A stretch of 64,000 nt of DNA from Brachycybe producta (lineage: Eukaryota > Arthropoda > Diplopoda > Playtdesmida > Andrognathidae): contig JAUPFP010000026.1 in the NCBI GenBank assembly GCA_036925085.1, positions 3,379,058-3,443,057 on the forward strand, in the 5' to 3' direction. The first letter of the stretch is position 1. The number at the start of each line of letters is the position of its first letter. Under the pieces are notes generated by a model. That model worked only from the letters and a program-made list of their open reading frames with translations. It ran no database searches and had not been told where the DNA came from. This document shows positions 43,150-56,700 of this stretch, in pieces. Both the position numbers and the translations under genes were made by a program.

Positions 43150-43344
43150 ACAGGCATCTGTAGACAGCTTCAGAATTTATGTGGCACCGGCCTTTTATGA
43201 GCGTCATCAATTTCTAATTAGTTTGTTACTGGGTCTGGCGTCACATGCCCCGCCCTTTTCAATTTCTAATTGGTTGATATTTGGTCTGACGTTCATAAAA
43301 GGGGCAGAGCCAAAGAAATTCTGAAGTTGTCTACAGATGCCTGT
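43150..43344. mobile_element. ACAGGCATCTGTAGACA element with 8 bp TSD
   Basis: 195 bp, ends ACAGGCATCTGTAGACAGCT and TTGTCTACAGATGCCTGT, flanked by TGACTCAA (43142-43149, 43345-43352). It is of the TTTTATGAGCGTCA subfamily. Confidence 0.85.
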
Positions 43345-43853
43345 TGACTCAATGATATCTGTGAAGTAGACGGTCACACTGTCATGACAGAACTATCACG
43401 TTACTTCAAGACATGTAGACAGTTGCTATCCTGAGAGTGAATCGCCACCTATGAAAACGAGGCTTATAAAGCTAATCTGATTTATTTTATTTTTGAAACG
43501 GACAAGATCAGTCGCAACTATTATCTATGAAGAGAAAGAAAATAACGGAAAAGACTTTCATTAGAAAAGATTTCTTGGTAATTTTGAAATTGAGCCGGGT
43601 TCATCATCACTAGAATATGTAGGCTGCTACATCATTTTATCTCTGATGTCATCTTGTCATAGTTTGTCGTAAAAAATTATAAAAAAGCAACCCTTTGGTA
43701 GTTTTTTTTTTTAGTTTTTTTGTCAGCAGGAGCATTATATATTATATCCAGTGTATCAAATGATAATCTACATTTCTTAATTTTTATTCCGTTCAGGTCA
43801 GGGTGGTGTGCTTTGAACCACTTTTTTTTTTTTAAATAAACCTTTGGTTTTAT

Positions 43854-44411
43854 CTTAGACTATTACCTTACTGGACTGGCAACTTCCGAAATTTTGTGTT
43901 CGACTGATATGCGGCGTCGCTTTAGAAAGGGGCGCCTAGTCTAGCGGGACTTATGGTATATGAAATTCAGAGAAGATGTCAAGTTTAGGACGAGTTCATT
44001 TTGAAGTTATAGAGGGTGTATTTGAAGGGGGCAGACATTGAAAAATAAAATCATGTATGAGATTCACTAAGATTTGCAAAGATTCATCCAGATTCACAGC
44101 AGATCGTACATATGAAAAACCATTTTACTCGTTTATCCGCTTTTTTCTGGATTCTCAGAATGGAATTAAAATCTGAAAATCCAGTAAAACGTGGAAAACC
44201 TAATATAAAATGGCTTGTCATGCAGTACATGATTCACCCCCCCCCCCCCCCTCCATGTCTTCCCCATTGTAAAAACGAGACTTTTCTCGGATTTTACACA
44301 CAAATAATGCCACCAGACGGAGCTAGCTTCACTTTTGCCTTAGACCAGGCATTCAACGCTTTAACATAGAGAAGATAGGAAGTTGTCAGTCCAGGAAAGT
44401 AATAGTCTAAG
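43854..44411. mobile_element. CTTAGACTATT element with 7 bp TSD (copy 2)
   Basis: Ends CTTAGACTATTACCTTACTG and AAAGTAATAGTCTAAG, flanked by GTTTTAT at 43847-43853 and 44412-44418. It is in the opposite orientation to copy 1 and ends 88 bases before the Mcr exon 1 acceptor. Confidence 0.82.
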
Positions 44412-44499
44412 GTTTTATTTTGATAACCCAGTGCTAACTGTGTATCCTATTACGTTAGAACTAAAGTTAATGATGTTTTCTGTTTTTCTTTTTATGTAG

Positions 44500-44510
44500 G
44501 TAATGTTAGA
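44500..44510 (+). other. Mcr: End of Mcr 5' UTR in the first coding exon
   Basis: The ATG lies 11 bases after a good acceptor (tttttatgtag), so at least one non-coding 5' exon must lie upstream in the 27.2-44.4 kb stretch. I could not identify it securely. Confidence 0.6.
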
Positions 44511-44734
44511 ATGTGGCAGGTGGGACTTATCTGCTTCTGTCTGGTTGTAGCCGTTACGGCTCAACAACAACAACCACCACCACGTCCGTTTGGCCAGCAA
44601 GATTTTGGCGCTGGTAGGAGACCTTTGGATTCTGGTCCGAATTCTTTGGATAATTTCGGAGGAAATGTGCCACAAAATCAGCCGCGATTATTGTACGATC
44701 CTCTGACGAATGAAGTTGTGTTGCGGAAAGAACC
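44511..44734 (+). CDS. Mcr: Mcr coding exon 1, signal peptide
   Basis: It encodes a hydrophobic signal peptide (MWQVGLICFCLVVAVTA, likely cleaved before QQQQ), then a Gln/Pro/Asn-rich low-complexity linker. The donor CC|gtaagt is in phase 2. A 5.6 kb intron follows. Confidence 0.9.
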
Positions 44735-47700
44735 GTAAGTTTTAAACCCTTGTCTTGATCCTTAAGGCCGATCCACGATCAAGCTGACAAAATACAAACA
44801 AAATAGAAACTCATTGTTTCCAGACAAATTTTGGCGATAACTCTATAAAACATTTCTGTGTCTTTTGTGTGTTTTGTTTGCAATTTCACAAACTATTCCA
44901 GGTCCTGGCTCAATTTGGTAAACATAATGGGGATTTGTGTTTTGTCTCGGTACACTACACAACATGTTGTCACATGTCTGTCCAGTGTGGACAGTTAGTA
45001 TTAAAACAACAGCAACAGAACAGTTGCGTAGTTTACCTATAGAAACAAAAACAACAATTTGTGGTTGCGTCACAAATTTGTTGTGGTTTTGTCTAGAGTA
45101 CTGCTGACAGTTTAGATCAAGCCATGTCAAACTCAAAGGCTAACAAGGGCCAAATAAACAAGTTCTAACTTTATGTGGGCCGCACAAAAAACAAAAACTT
45201 CAATTTTTATAGAAACGTAGGTTTATTTCGAAAAGTACAGTAGAAAAAAAAATGGACAAGGACAACGGTAAAATGAATGTTTTCTTCCTGTGACACTTAG
45301 CATCTCTTCTCTGCTACAATCTTTCCTACTTTGGGGGGAAATCTTATTCGGAGTGAGTACTTTCAAAACTGGCCCAAGGTGAATGTCAGTAATCCTAAAT
45401 TTTACAGGGGCTGGGCCGCATGGATATTCGTTGTGGGCCGCGAGTTTGACATGCTTGGTTTAGATCCGTTTTTCTTTTCTTTTCAAAGTTCGTCTTTTCT
45501 AGTATTTTTGTTGTGTTTTTGCCTCGAACTCATGTTTCACTTTTGTCAGCTTTACGTCGATCGGGCATATGGACTGAGCTTGGAATCAGGATAATAATGT
45601 TTCAAAAGTGTAGATTAAAGAAAACAATTTTCTTATTGTGGTAAAAAAAAGTTGAAATAGCCTAGGCATTTTTCTAATATCTTGTAATTCTCTTGTATAA
45701 TCAACACGATTCTATTATGGTGGAACTAATGTTTTTCATTAACATTGATAAGAATGCCCCTAGATTGTGTTAAGTTCGTTACAGGCAATTAGAAATCGGG
45801 ACATACAGAAGTTGCCTCCGCCCTTTTTATGACGACCGGCAACTTCTAAGTGGTTGGTTATGTAGTCTGACGTCACATGCTCCGCCCTTTTCAACTTCGA
45901 ACCACGCAAGAAACCAATTAGAAGTTGCCTGTCGTCATAAAAAGGGCGGAGCCAACTTCGGTATGTCCCGATTTCTAATTTCCTGTCGTTCGTTTACTTC
46001 GTATTAAACGGTTACTTTTTTAATGACGATTTGAATTTTAAATGGCATTTAAAAATTGTTATCAGCGTTTAAAAATGGGCTATTATAATATTAAAAGCGA
46101 AAAATATCCAGACACTTGCAGAACATACTGTAAAACGCGTGCAAAAGTTGGAATTTACGTGGAGGTCTGTTGGCTGTTTTTTTAAGCCTGTTTTAACATG
46201 CGTGTGTGGAACGTACCCAACAAGTCCTCGTGAAAAAGGCTTGTGGAAAAGGCTTTTTTTCTGCATAGTAATCGCGGGAAAGTAATACATACTATTATGC
46301 CTCGTTTCCACTGATGTGAAAATTTGAACTTTTTTGAAAATTTCAACTGGTGATAAATGGAAGACACGTGACCTCCGCCCATTTGCTGTCATAGGCGAAG
46401 GCCACGTTTGTTCAATTTTTCACCAGTTGAGATTTTCAAAAAAGTTCAAATTTTCACTCTAATGGAAACAAGGCGTTAGGGTGCAATTTCAGACTAACTT
46501 ATACTGTGTGTTTCGCCCTCTTTAAGGGTGAAGAGCTGCTCGAGCTGCTCGAGCTGCAACGTTGGTCGCATTAAAATAAATGCGCACATAGTAAAGCATC
46601 GACTTTTGTATTATTTTTTTTTTACGAAGAACGATGGAAAGCGAAACAATAGAAATAAACAATACAAATTTTGCATTGCTCTTAGAAGACGAAATTGGCC
46701 TTCGAATGACCAAACTCCACAGGCAATTAGAAATCGTCCACCCTTTTTATGACGAACGCAACTTCTAATTTGTTGGTTATGTAGGCTGACGTCACACGCT
46801 CCGCCCTTTTCAACGTCGAACCACACAACAAACCAATTAGAAGTTGCCGGTCGTCATAAAAAGGGCGGAGCCAACTTATGTTTGTCCCGATTTCTAATTG
46901 CCTGTCCAAACTCCAGCCAGACAAGAGTTCAGGCACCGACCAAAGCATTTTGTGAGGGAAGGAGGTGTTCGTGAAAGATGTTGCGTTTTGTTAAACAAGC
47001 AACATAGCATATATTGTCAAAAAGTGAAAAAAATGGCCTTCAAATCATCAAATGGCTAATCAGCAGAGGGCGGAATTCTATAAAAAAACATATTCCAAAT
47101 GCATTCAGGTATCATGCCCAAATTTAATATCCATCCATTTCAGAATGTTAGGAATTGAATAAACTACATTTATAAATACATATTTTACATATTTTGGAAA
47201 ATATTTAAATACACATATTTTTGTAAATATTTATTGAAATTTAAACATATAAATATTTTTTTTCAAATTTCAAATATTTATACCAATCACAATCATTATT
47301 AATCACTGAATTGGAAAGAAACTAACAAAATTATAATTTTTCCAGTTGTTAATGAAATTTAACAAAACCATTTACTATTTGAAAGAAAATTTGTCTTTTA
47401 CAGTAACTTGTGAAGTATTAGGGACTTAGCAAAATTTCGTACGAAATAAATTTATTTACGAAATCCATTATTTTGACGTCATTTCCGGCTGATTTCGTTA
47501 CAACACAAAGATTTCGTACGAAATGAGGCATTTCTTTCCGAAATTATAAAATTATTTCGTAGTTGGATTTTGTCGATGGAAAACGACGTCGTTTTAAAAA
47601 GAATAACCAACCCTACATGAAAGATTTCCGATTAAAGCAAGAATATTAAGTGCAAAGAACAATAAAAATTAAAAAATCCACGTTTAGTGGCGATTAATTA

Positions 47701-50700
47701 GGCAAAAATTACCACACAAATCGCCGTAAAAGGTGAATGATTTCGTTTACATTTTTGGGTTGCTTCGCTAACTACAATAACGAAATTGAAACGAAAACGA
47801 AATCACTTAATTTAAATATATAAATTTCGTGAAACTTAATCTTAGTCCCTATTGTAGTAAAGTGGTCTCTCACTATCAATTATCTAACATCTACATTTTA
47901 TGATAATTCTGATGATAAAACATTTTTACTTTCTAAGAAAATTAAAATAAATGAATTAAAAGTATTAAAGACTATTTGCTTATTAAAGAATATTTAGGAA
48001 TTTAAAAATATTTTAATACATATTTTGCCCATTTTGAGTACATATATATGTACATATTTTCCAATAATAAAAACATTTTATTCCGCCCTCTGCTAATCAG
48101 TATCCAGAGGTTAGGCATAGAGAGGAGAAAACAACGATTTTGTTTTGTTTGTGGAATCGATGTGGCATTTAATGCTTTATACCTAGTATACAGCTGATAA
48201 TTAAAATGCATTTAACTAATAAACGTGTTCTACAGAGAAAAATAATAATAAAATCAATTTTTATTTGGTTCACGTCCTTCCGTATAATTCACCTAAACAC
48301 ATTTAATGTGACTCATTTAACTCATGTGTGTACAAGGTATTAATCGACTCTTTCAGAATATTTTGTACTCTGTAAAGCTAACTTTGAGGCGTTTTTCTGG
48401 GAAGTCGGTTCATTATTTTTATTATTCGCTTTCATGTTTATATTTATTTAACTTCATAATTTATTTGTTTGTCCACCGCCACCTTCTGAAATGTATTTGG
48501 AAATACAATTTTCTCTGCACTGGGATTGAACCCATGACCAACATTACCAATAGGCTGAGAGCCTGAGACACTAACCACTACACCAAGACAAAACACACAA
48601 AAATTACATCTTGTTTTTTCTTACTTTTTAGACTGGTTTTTTTTTTATTTATAAAAGCGAGTATCACAAAAAAAAAACATGTTTTTTGTTTAATTTTCTT
48701 GTTTTGTATGTTGTAGGGGGTAGGACGAATCCTAAATTTTCTCGAATCCGAATGTTAAAAGGTTCTCGAATCCTTCATAGAAGCATCCTATATTATTCAT
48801 TCAGATACGAATGGGTGTGAGACATTTGCCCTGGTTACTTTTCCTACGGACACTTGTCCTTAAAGAGACCATTACCTCCAGAAATTTCTTGTCAAAATAT
48901 TGTCGAGAATCATTCAACGATTACCAAAACGATTTTTAAAATTTAAAATAACTGATTAATATAATTAAAAAAAATTAAAAATCAGTTGACTTCATATAAA
49001 TGAACTTTATCAGATAAATGCGCCATAAAACAGACATTGGCAACAAAACCTCGCAAAGTCTACTCCTCTACTCGAATTCTGATGTGTTGCGATCACCTCA
49101 CATTACTTTCATTTGAATGTACAATGGATTTCGTATTTGAATTATTCCACATGGAAGGTTGTATTGAGTTGAATATGAATAGGGAATACGTGTATTTGAT
49201 TAAGAAATTCTGGATATGTGAGGTGACAACCTTTGCCACAAAAATGGGGTGGAGGAGAGACTTTAGTTTTTGGAAACTTAAAATGGCGTTGTTTGGTGAC
49301 TCATGAAAAGTCACTTCATTTTATGGTTTTATTGACGTTGGGTAAGTCTTGACAATATTTTGAAAAGTTATTTCTGGAGGTAATGGTATCTTTAAGCCAT
49401 TGTTTTAGGGCAAATTGTTTTAGGGCAAATTGTTTTAGGACAAATGTCCCTTTAGGGCAAATTGTTTTAGGGCAAATGACCCTTTAGGGCAAATTGTTTT
49501 AGGGCAAATTGTTTTAGGGCAAATTGTTTTAGGGCAAATGACCCTTTAGGGCAAATTGTTTTAGGGCAAATGACCCTTTAGGGCAAATTGTTTTAGGGCA
49601 AATGACCCTTTAGGGCAAATTGTTTTAGGGCAAATGACCCTTTAGGGCAAATGTCCCTTTAGGGCAAATGACCCTTTAGGGCAAATGTCCCTTTAGGGCA
49701 AATATTCGTAGGGCAAGTAAGTGTCTATAGAGCAAATATCTATATCCCGATACAAACAAATAAAATAATATTAAATATAAAATTATTAATAATAAAAAAA
49801 CAATGTGGCACTCTAGGGCTCGGATTTCTATGCAATATCAAGCAAATGTTTCTCAATTTGTGACCCCAAGTGTCAATTGTGAAGTAACAATCGAGTTTAG
49901 ATCAACCAACAATTATGATTTTTTTTTTCAATCGAAAACACTGGTTAGAGGCTAGAACTTTCTAGTTGACAACTGATAGTATAACCAGAGACATCTAGCA
50001 TCTAACTAGCCTTTTTGATTTGAAAAAGCATAATTGCAGTTGCTGTAATGATGATTATGTTTTTACTTCACAATTGGCACTTGTTCGGCTACATACAAAT
50101 TTAGAAACGTTTGCTTGACATAGCGTAAAAATCCGATCTCTACTTATGTTTGGATAAAGCAATGGGGACAAATGCCTAAATGTAGAGGGGGATTATGTCA
50201 AAAAAATAAACCGTTGTTATACACTGTGATACGCATTCAATTGTGTTTTTATTCGACTTTGTAACTTGCTGAATATCTCTCATGTAATACTGAGCTGCAG
50301 TAACATCATTTCATTGTTCATCACCATTTTTTTTCCCCTCCGAAGTTACGTTATTTGAATTTTTTTTGTTTCTTTTAGAACATATTTCATTGTTGCTTCG
50401 AAGCGCGTTCGCCCTGGACACGTGTACAAGGTGGCTGTCAATATTCTGAAATCAGATTTTGCCGTGAATGTGAGAGCGGCAATTCAAAAGGATGGCGTTG
50501 AATTGGCCTCAGAGATGAAGAACGTAAAGCAGTACGTACCAGAAATTCTTTTATTAAAGGTATGTTATAGTTTTCCGTTCCACACATTTTTTATGTAGCA
50601 TCTGAATGTTGGCAAGTGTTGATTTTTTTCTTCTTCGTGTTTAACTGGTTAGGTTCCTGCCACGAGTGTACCCGGTGTTTATCGTTTGAGGGTACAGGGA

Positions 50701-53700
50701 AACTACGAGGACGCACTTAGTGGACTCGCATTTCAGAATGAAACCGTTCTCGAATTTTCTCAACGATCGATGACTATTATGATTCAGATGGACAAGCCAG
50801 TTTACAAACAGGGTCAAATGGGTATGAAAGCTAGCATGACGAAACTATGTTTATTCGGTTTTAGCGGAGAAATGTTAAAAGACATTCGGTTCTTTAATCA
50901 TTTTAGTTCGATTTCGTGCAATACCCATTAACACTGCTTTGAGAGCGTTTGACGATCCCGTCGATGTTTACATGATTGATCCCAATGGATACATTATGAG
51001 AAGGTGGCTTTCGAGGCAAAGCAACATCGGTGCTGTCAGTTTGGAATATGCGTTGGCCGAACAGATTGTGACGGGACCGTGGAAGATTCGTGTTGTTGCT
51101 CAGGGACAAGTTGAAGAACGACAGTTTTTGGTTGAAGAATATTGTAAGTTTCTTCGTTTCTTTATTCAGTTCGATGTTGCTCAAGTCAAAATCACTTTAA
51201 CTGGGAATAGGTGTTAAAAAAAGAGGAAAAAATTTAGAAGTTATGAATTTAAGTTGCCATATTATGAGCTAAAAGTTTGGTTGTGTTGAATATTTAGAGT
51301 GGTTTATAATTACTTTTTAATGTAATTGATCGATTTTTGAAACATTTCCACCACCCACGTTAGCAAAAAATTTCGTGGATAAGTTAATGGAATGTGAAAC
51401 CTCCGGGAGGATTGCTTGCATCGTTAAGAGGCTACATCGCAAAATTACTTCAAAAAATTACTCCGCAAAGAGCGCTAGTATCGTTTTTCTATTGAGCCCA
51501 TAGACCCAATGTTAAAGAAAAAATGTTAATTAATTTTAAAATACAAAGTCGCAGCAGTGTGTTTATTTTTCATATTTAAAGTTGTCCAATATTAAGTTTT
51601 CAAAGTGCAATGTACACTTTAAATATATGCTGATCGAGTGATAGTACGACAAAAAATTAGTGTTTTTCTATTTTTTAAAAAAATATTTCAAAATTGCGAA
51701 TTTCTAACTCGTATTTTAAACTCCATTGAGTACACCCAAATAAGAACAAAATATCCTTTAAAATGCTCGTAAAAATAATTTTAAACACCACAATTAAACC
51801 GCAGTGAAGCCGACACATTGGCGCACCTGCTGAATTTTTTCAGTTTTTTAAAATTATTTTTACGTATTTTGATGCGAATTTTAATGGATGTTTTTTTGTG
51901 TTTACAAGCACGTACTCAATGGAGTTAGAAATAAGGCATAAGAGTTAGAAATTCGCGATTTTGAAATAGTTTTTAAAAATATAAATGCTTTTACCAATTT
52001 TCTGCCATTCTATCACTCGATCAGCATATATTTAAGGTGCACATTGCACTCTGAGGAGGACAACTTTAAATATGAAAAATAAACATATTGCAGCCGCGAC
52101 CGTGCTATTTTAAAATAAGCATTTTTTTCTTTAAAATTAGGTCTATGGGCTCAATAGAAAAACGATGCTAGCGCTATTTGCGGAGATTTTTTTGAAGTAA
52201 TTTTGTAATGTAGCCGCTTAACATGGAATCTTGATGTACAGTAAATAGTAATAACTTAATAAGCATGTGCTTGTACTAATCTTGATTAAAATGTTTATTT
52301 TTAGTTCAAACAAGGTTTGAAGTGAATGTTAGCATGTCAGCATTTTTTATGGATACTGATGAGTATGTTCATGGTTCCGTGGAGGCCAAGTGAGTTTATT
52401 TTAATTCTCATAGATCTATATTATCTGTATTGTGTGCGTAATGTATGTAATTTTTTTTTAAACCTTCACCAGTTATACGAGTGGGATTCCAGTAAGAGCC
52501 AATTTGACTTTGCGAGCTTCGTTGCGCCCTATAAGGCCACAGTACAAATCTGTTAACGTTCAACCAATCGCTGAACGTTACATTCCATATGTAAATTGAT
52601 TTGAAGTTGAATATATTAGTTACCAAATCATGGCTGACTTTTTTTGTCCTATTACAGTTTAAAGGGAGGTACGATTTTTATTTCCCAATGTCCGAACTCG
52701 AAAGACTCGTTCCTCGTCTCGAGGGCATGGAAATAAAAATTACCGCCGTCGTCGGTGATCCCTTTCTGGACGAAGTGATCGAAGGCTTTTCATCGGCACT
52801 TATTTTTAACAGTTCTGTTAATTTGCAATTTCTCGGGTCCAAACCTCAAGTGCTTAAGCCATCGGCTCCGTACAAAGCATACGTGAGGCCTCGCAAATAT
52901 TACACCGTTGCATTTATGCTTTTAATCTTATTTGATGCGTTTTATTGACAGTTGGTCGTGTCCTATTTCGACAATGCTCCGCTTCCGAAAGACCGTCAAC
53001 CACTGCAACATGTGCAAGTCGAGCGAACTCTCATCTTTTCCGGTGGCGCTCAACAGAAATTGGAATCGCACACTATTCAGTCCACACCATCTAGACCTGG
53101 AGTGTTTGAAGTCGACATCGACCTCATGTCGGAACCACGTGTCGATAAAAATCAACTTACAAACTTGAAATACATTCGATTACAAGTGAGATTCGTTGTA
53201 GTTTACTTGTTAGTTAAATACGGGTTGTATAAATATTCATTTGCTTCGTTACAGGCGCGGTACTTTGATACCAAGGATACTGCAAATGCCGAAATGTTGG
53301 TTGTCGCTCAATATGCTCCGCGTAATCACCATTTGAGCGTTCTAACTAGTACGAGCAATGCGAAGGTCTTTATTTCTAATCTTATTGTATATTTTAATGC
53401 AAGTATGCAGCATTGAGTTAATATCTTTTTTTATTATTAGGTTGGGGAGTATATTATATTCCATGTGAGAGCAGATTTTTATCTTCAGGAGTTTTCTTAC
53501 GTGGTAAGTCACCTTTTTAATTTACAATTTGTTAAACGGGCTCCACGTTATCGTTCATTGTCGTGGTTGCTTGTTACGTTGATAACGATAAAAACAGCTG
53601 AAACGGCTCCATCGCTTTATAAGTAACTGAATTGGTTGAATTTTTGTAATCTTAATGAATGAAGAGTCTGAGTAAGCCTTATATGGGCTGCTATAACTAT

Positions 53701-56700
53701 GGGCCGATATAAATATCGGCCGTTACAGGGGCGCGGACATTGTTAAAACAATTATCATTTGCGAAACGTTTTTAAAAATATTTTTTTAACAATTTATAAA
53801 ATATAAAAGTTATGTCACGAATAAGAAAATAAAATTAACCTACGTTCATATCTTGTTGAAATTCCTGTGAAACGATCACAAGAGGCGAAAATACCCGAAC
53901 CATTTACACGACTTGCAAACTTTTCCGTTGGATCGTTATCTTTTTTTTTTTTCGCGAGCGACCCAACGGAAAAATAGATCTGCCAGAGAAGAGCAGTTGT
54001 AGGAGGTACTGAGTCGGGCATTTACTCCTCTTGTGTTCGTTTCATTGGAATACAACAGATTATCAAAGTAAGTTTGTTTTGTTTTCTAACTCATGACATA
54101 CCTTTTATATTTTAATTAAGACGTTAGAAATATTTTTAAAAGCTATTTTTCGCAAACGTCATTAGTGTTAATGATATGAGCGCCTATACAGTATAACGCC
54201 CCATTGACATCTGTGGCGCTGTTAAAGTTTCTTAAAGTACTTGCTACGTGATGCTCGCTACCCGATGTTTAGCTACCGAAGAAACGCCACGTAATGTTTA
54301 TTTCGAAAATATAGAATAGATAGAAAAATAAATCTATTTGAAACTAGAATGGGATATGAAACATTTTTTTAAGGAAAAAAAACGTTGTGTTTCACCAATT
54401 ATCCTTCAATAAAGTAATTTCCTTTTCAAACTTATCCTTTAAAAGTTGCATTATTTGCCATTTCACATTTGTACTGGCCGTTCAGCTGAGAGCTTGTTTA
54501 GCTTTTACACTGGCAATTAATTCTATCGGTGTTGTAAATTTATTGTCGATCAATTTTTGAATAATTTTTCATATTTAAGCAACTGAACTCGTTCGTAATC
54601 ACTCGTCATCTGTCACAAATGCAGTTGTTAAATTCGAAATGCCATGATCAATTTAGATGGAATCCACAGGAAGTTAATTTTGTAGCAATGAAAAACATCC
54701 CAACTGAAACGTGAACTTCCTAAACATTAGTGGCTGCCAATAGTGTTTGATAGTAATTATGGGGTTTGCAGTTTGCAAATGCATTCAACTGAAGAACGTG
54801 TCAGTTGTTACTCATGTATGTTGGTTAATTCTTCCTGGTTAATTCTTCCAGGGGGATATAAAGGTGTTTAAACATTTAAAGGGTTAATCATACATGTGTG
54901 GCACTCCATGACTTGAAGTCTATGGACTCACACAAGCATAAAAAGTTTTTTGGTAGTTTTGGAGGGTGATTACAGTTTGTATCAAAATACTTTTAAATTT
55001 CCATTATTATGTTTGAGACGCTAAAGAAATGAATAAGGTCGAATCGGAATAAAATCGACTGATGAACAGATTCTGAATAACGATGAGTTTGGATAACATC
55101 GAAAATGAACAACCTCGAAACCTGAATAACATCGAAAATAAACAAAAACGAAATTTAAATTTGTGAATAAAGGCGCGAATCTGAACAACATGGAAACGGA
55201 ATTGCATCGAAAGTGAATAAAGCAGAAACTGAACTGCAACGAAACTGAATAATCTCGAATCTGAATAGCACCTAAACTGAATAATGGAGAAAGATAAGTG
55301 AGAGGGTTTTAGGCGGGAGGGGGGTTGACATTAGGTTCCCGGTGAGCGTAGCGAGCCGGCACAAGCGTTAACTAATTACCCCTCACTAATCTGTCACCCC
55401 CCCCCCCCCCCAAGCTGATTTGAAATTTACTGTTTCCAAGTTCTTCAGATTCGGATGTTGTTCGGTTTCAGTCTTCTTCAAATGTGTTGTAATTTTTCGA
55501 TTTAGTTAAGTTTTGCTTTGATTCAGTTTCTATGAAATTCACTTTCTGTATTATTCCTTTCTTCTCAATTCAGTTCGATCTTATTCAGGTTCGTTTTTAT
55601 TCATTTTCGTTGCTATTCCGGCAACCCATTATGTCCAATTAGACTGCGCACCCGCATATACTAGCAGGGGGTGCGCGCTTTTAACCCCGCCCCCCCACCT
55701 TCAAATACCAAACTTTTTATTTTAGTACCGGTATTTATATTTTAAAAGAAAGTTTGTTTGAACCACTGTTAAACGTAATAGTAAAAATGCTGTTATTTTT
55801 AAGGCTCAATACACTCGCCGGAGACTTGCAGAATAGTGAAAACATTCATGTCTTCCAAAGTTTCAAAATGACTGCACAACTCCACCAAATTTCATTGTAT
55901 TGTCGCTCTCTATATAACCTTTTAGGAAGAAAATTTATATTTCAAAGAAACCTCGTTTAAGCCAAAGGCTGTATATGATTGGCCCAGTCTGCGTGTAAAT
56001 TATTTGAAGGGATTTTCTACAAAATGTGACATTTTCTTATTTGGCTTTTTTTTTACATACATATACAGTTTGAAATTAAAGTTTATTAAGCATTTGTACA
56101 AAATTATATAATTTCTTTTTACTCGAATAATTTTCTGAGTACGTTATGCCGAAAATGGGAAATTCAATCATTTTTAAACTGTGATGAAAAGTTTATTTCT
56201 ACTCTTTCAATTTAAAATAATTCCGTGGGGGGATTCACATTGGCTTTGGGGGTTGTGCACCCCTGACACTGTTATACTGTTATCTACTATCTGCACTCGT
56301 ATTATAAATCAATGATATGGTGGGTTGGCAAGTATTTTGTTCCTTGTTTAAATTTTGGCTATCGACAGTGGCTATGGGAACAATGGTATGTGTGTGTGTT
56401 CACTCTGCATTGTATGCACATATGATTGAGAACATAAAAACATAAGAGGTGGTGTTGGTAGGAGTAATTTTTTTTTTCTGGCTGCGGACCAAAACACAAT
56501 TTTGAGTGTTTTGGAAATTTTGGCAACATGAATTATCAATTAAGAGCTTAAATGTTTCGGCTCAGTGTTTTAAATTTTTGATATTGCTTTTTAGTGTGAC
56601 AATCCGCCTGAAACCTGCTTTCTAAAGTGCATTATTAAGCACCGAACTAACACTAATGAATTTGGTATTCAGATACAGCTTTTTGTCGTCTTTCGATTTG

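Larger units (their letters stand above)
42679..43464. mobile_element. AGCCTCG-type element, inverted, with two nested elements (copy 5)
   Basis: Ends AGCCTCGTTTTCACGATAG and ATGAAAACGAGGCT, flanked by TAT on each side (3 bp). It carries ACAGGCA elements at 42841-43045 and 43150-43344. The first sits at exactly the position seen in copy 1 (10322), on the complementary strand. Confidence 0.82.
44735..50378 (+). other. Mcr intron 1 (5.6 kb)
   Basis: It is mostly repeats: two ACAGGCA elements, a GCCTCGTTTCC element, a hAT-like element containing another element, a SINE, a TTAA element and a minisatellite. About 44.8-45.6 kb and 49.8-50.3 kb show nothing I can name. Confidence 0.65.

Noticed and set aside
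49398..49722. CRISPR-like array
   Set aside because: Units are contiguous without unique spacers and the window is eukaryotic; it is a minisatellite.
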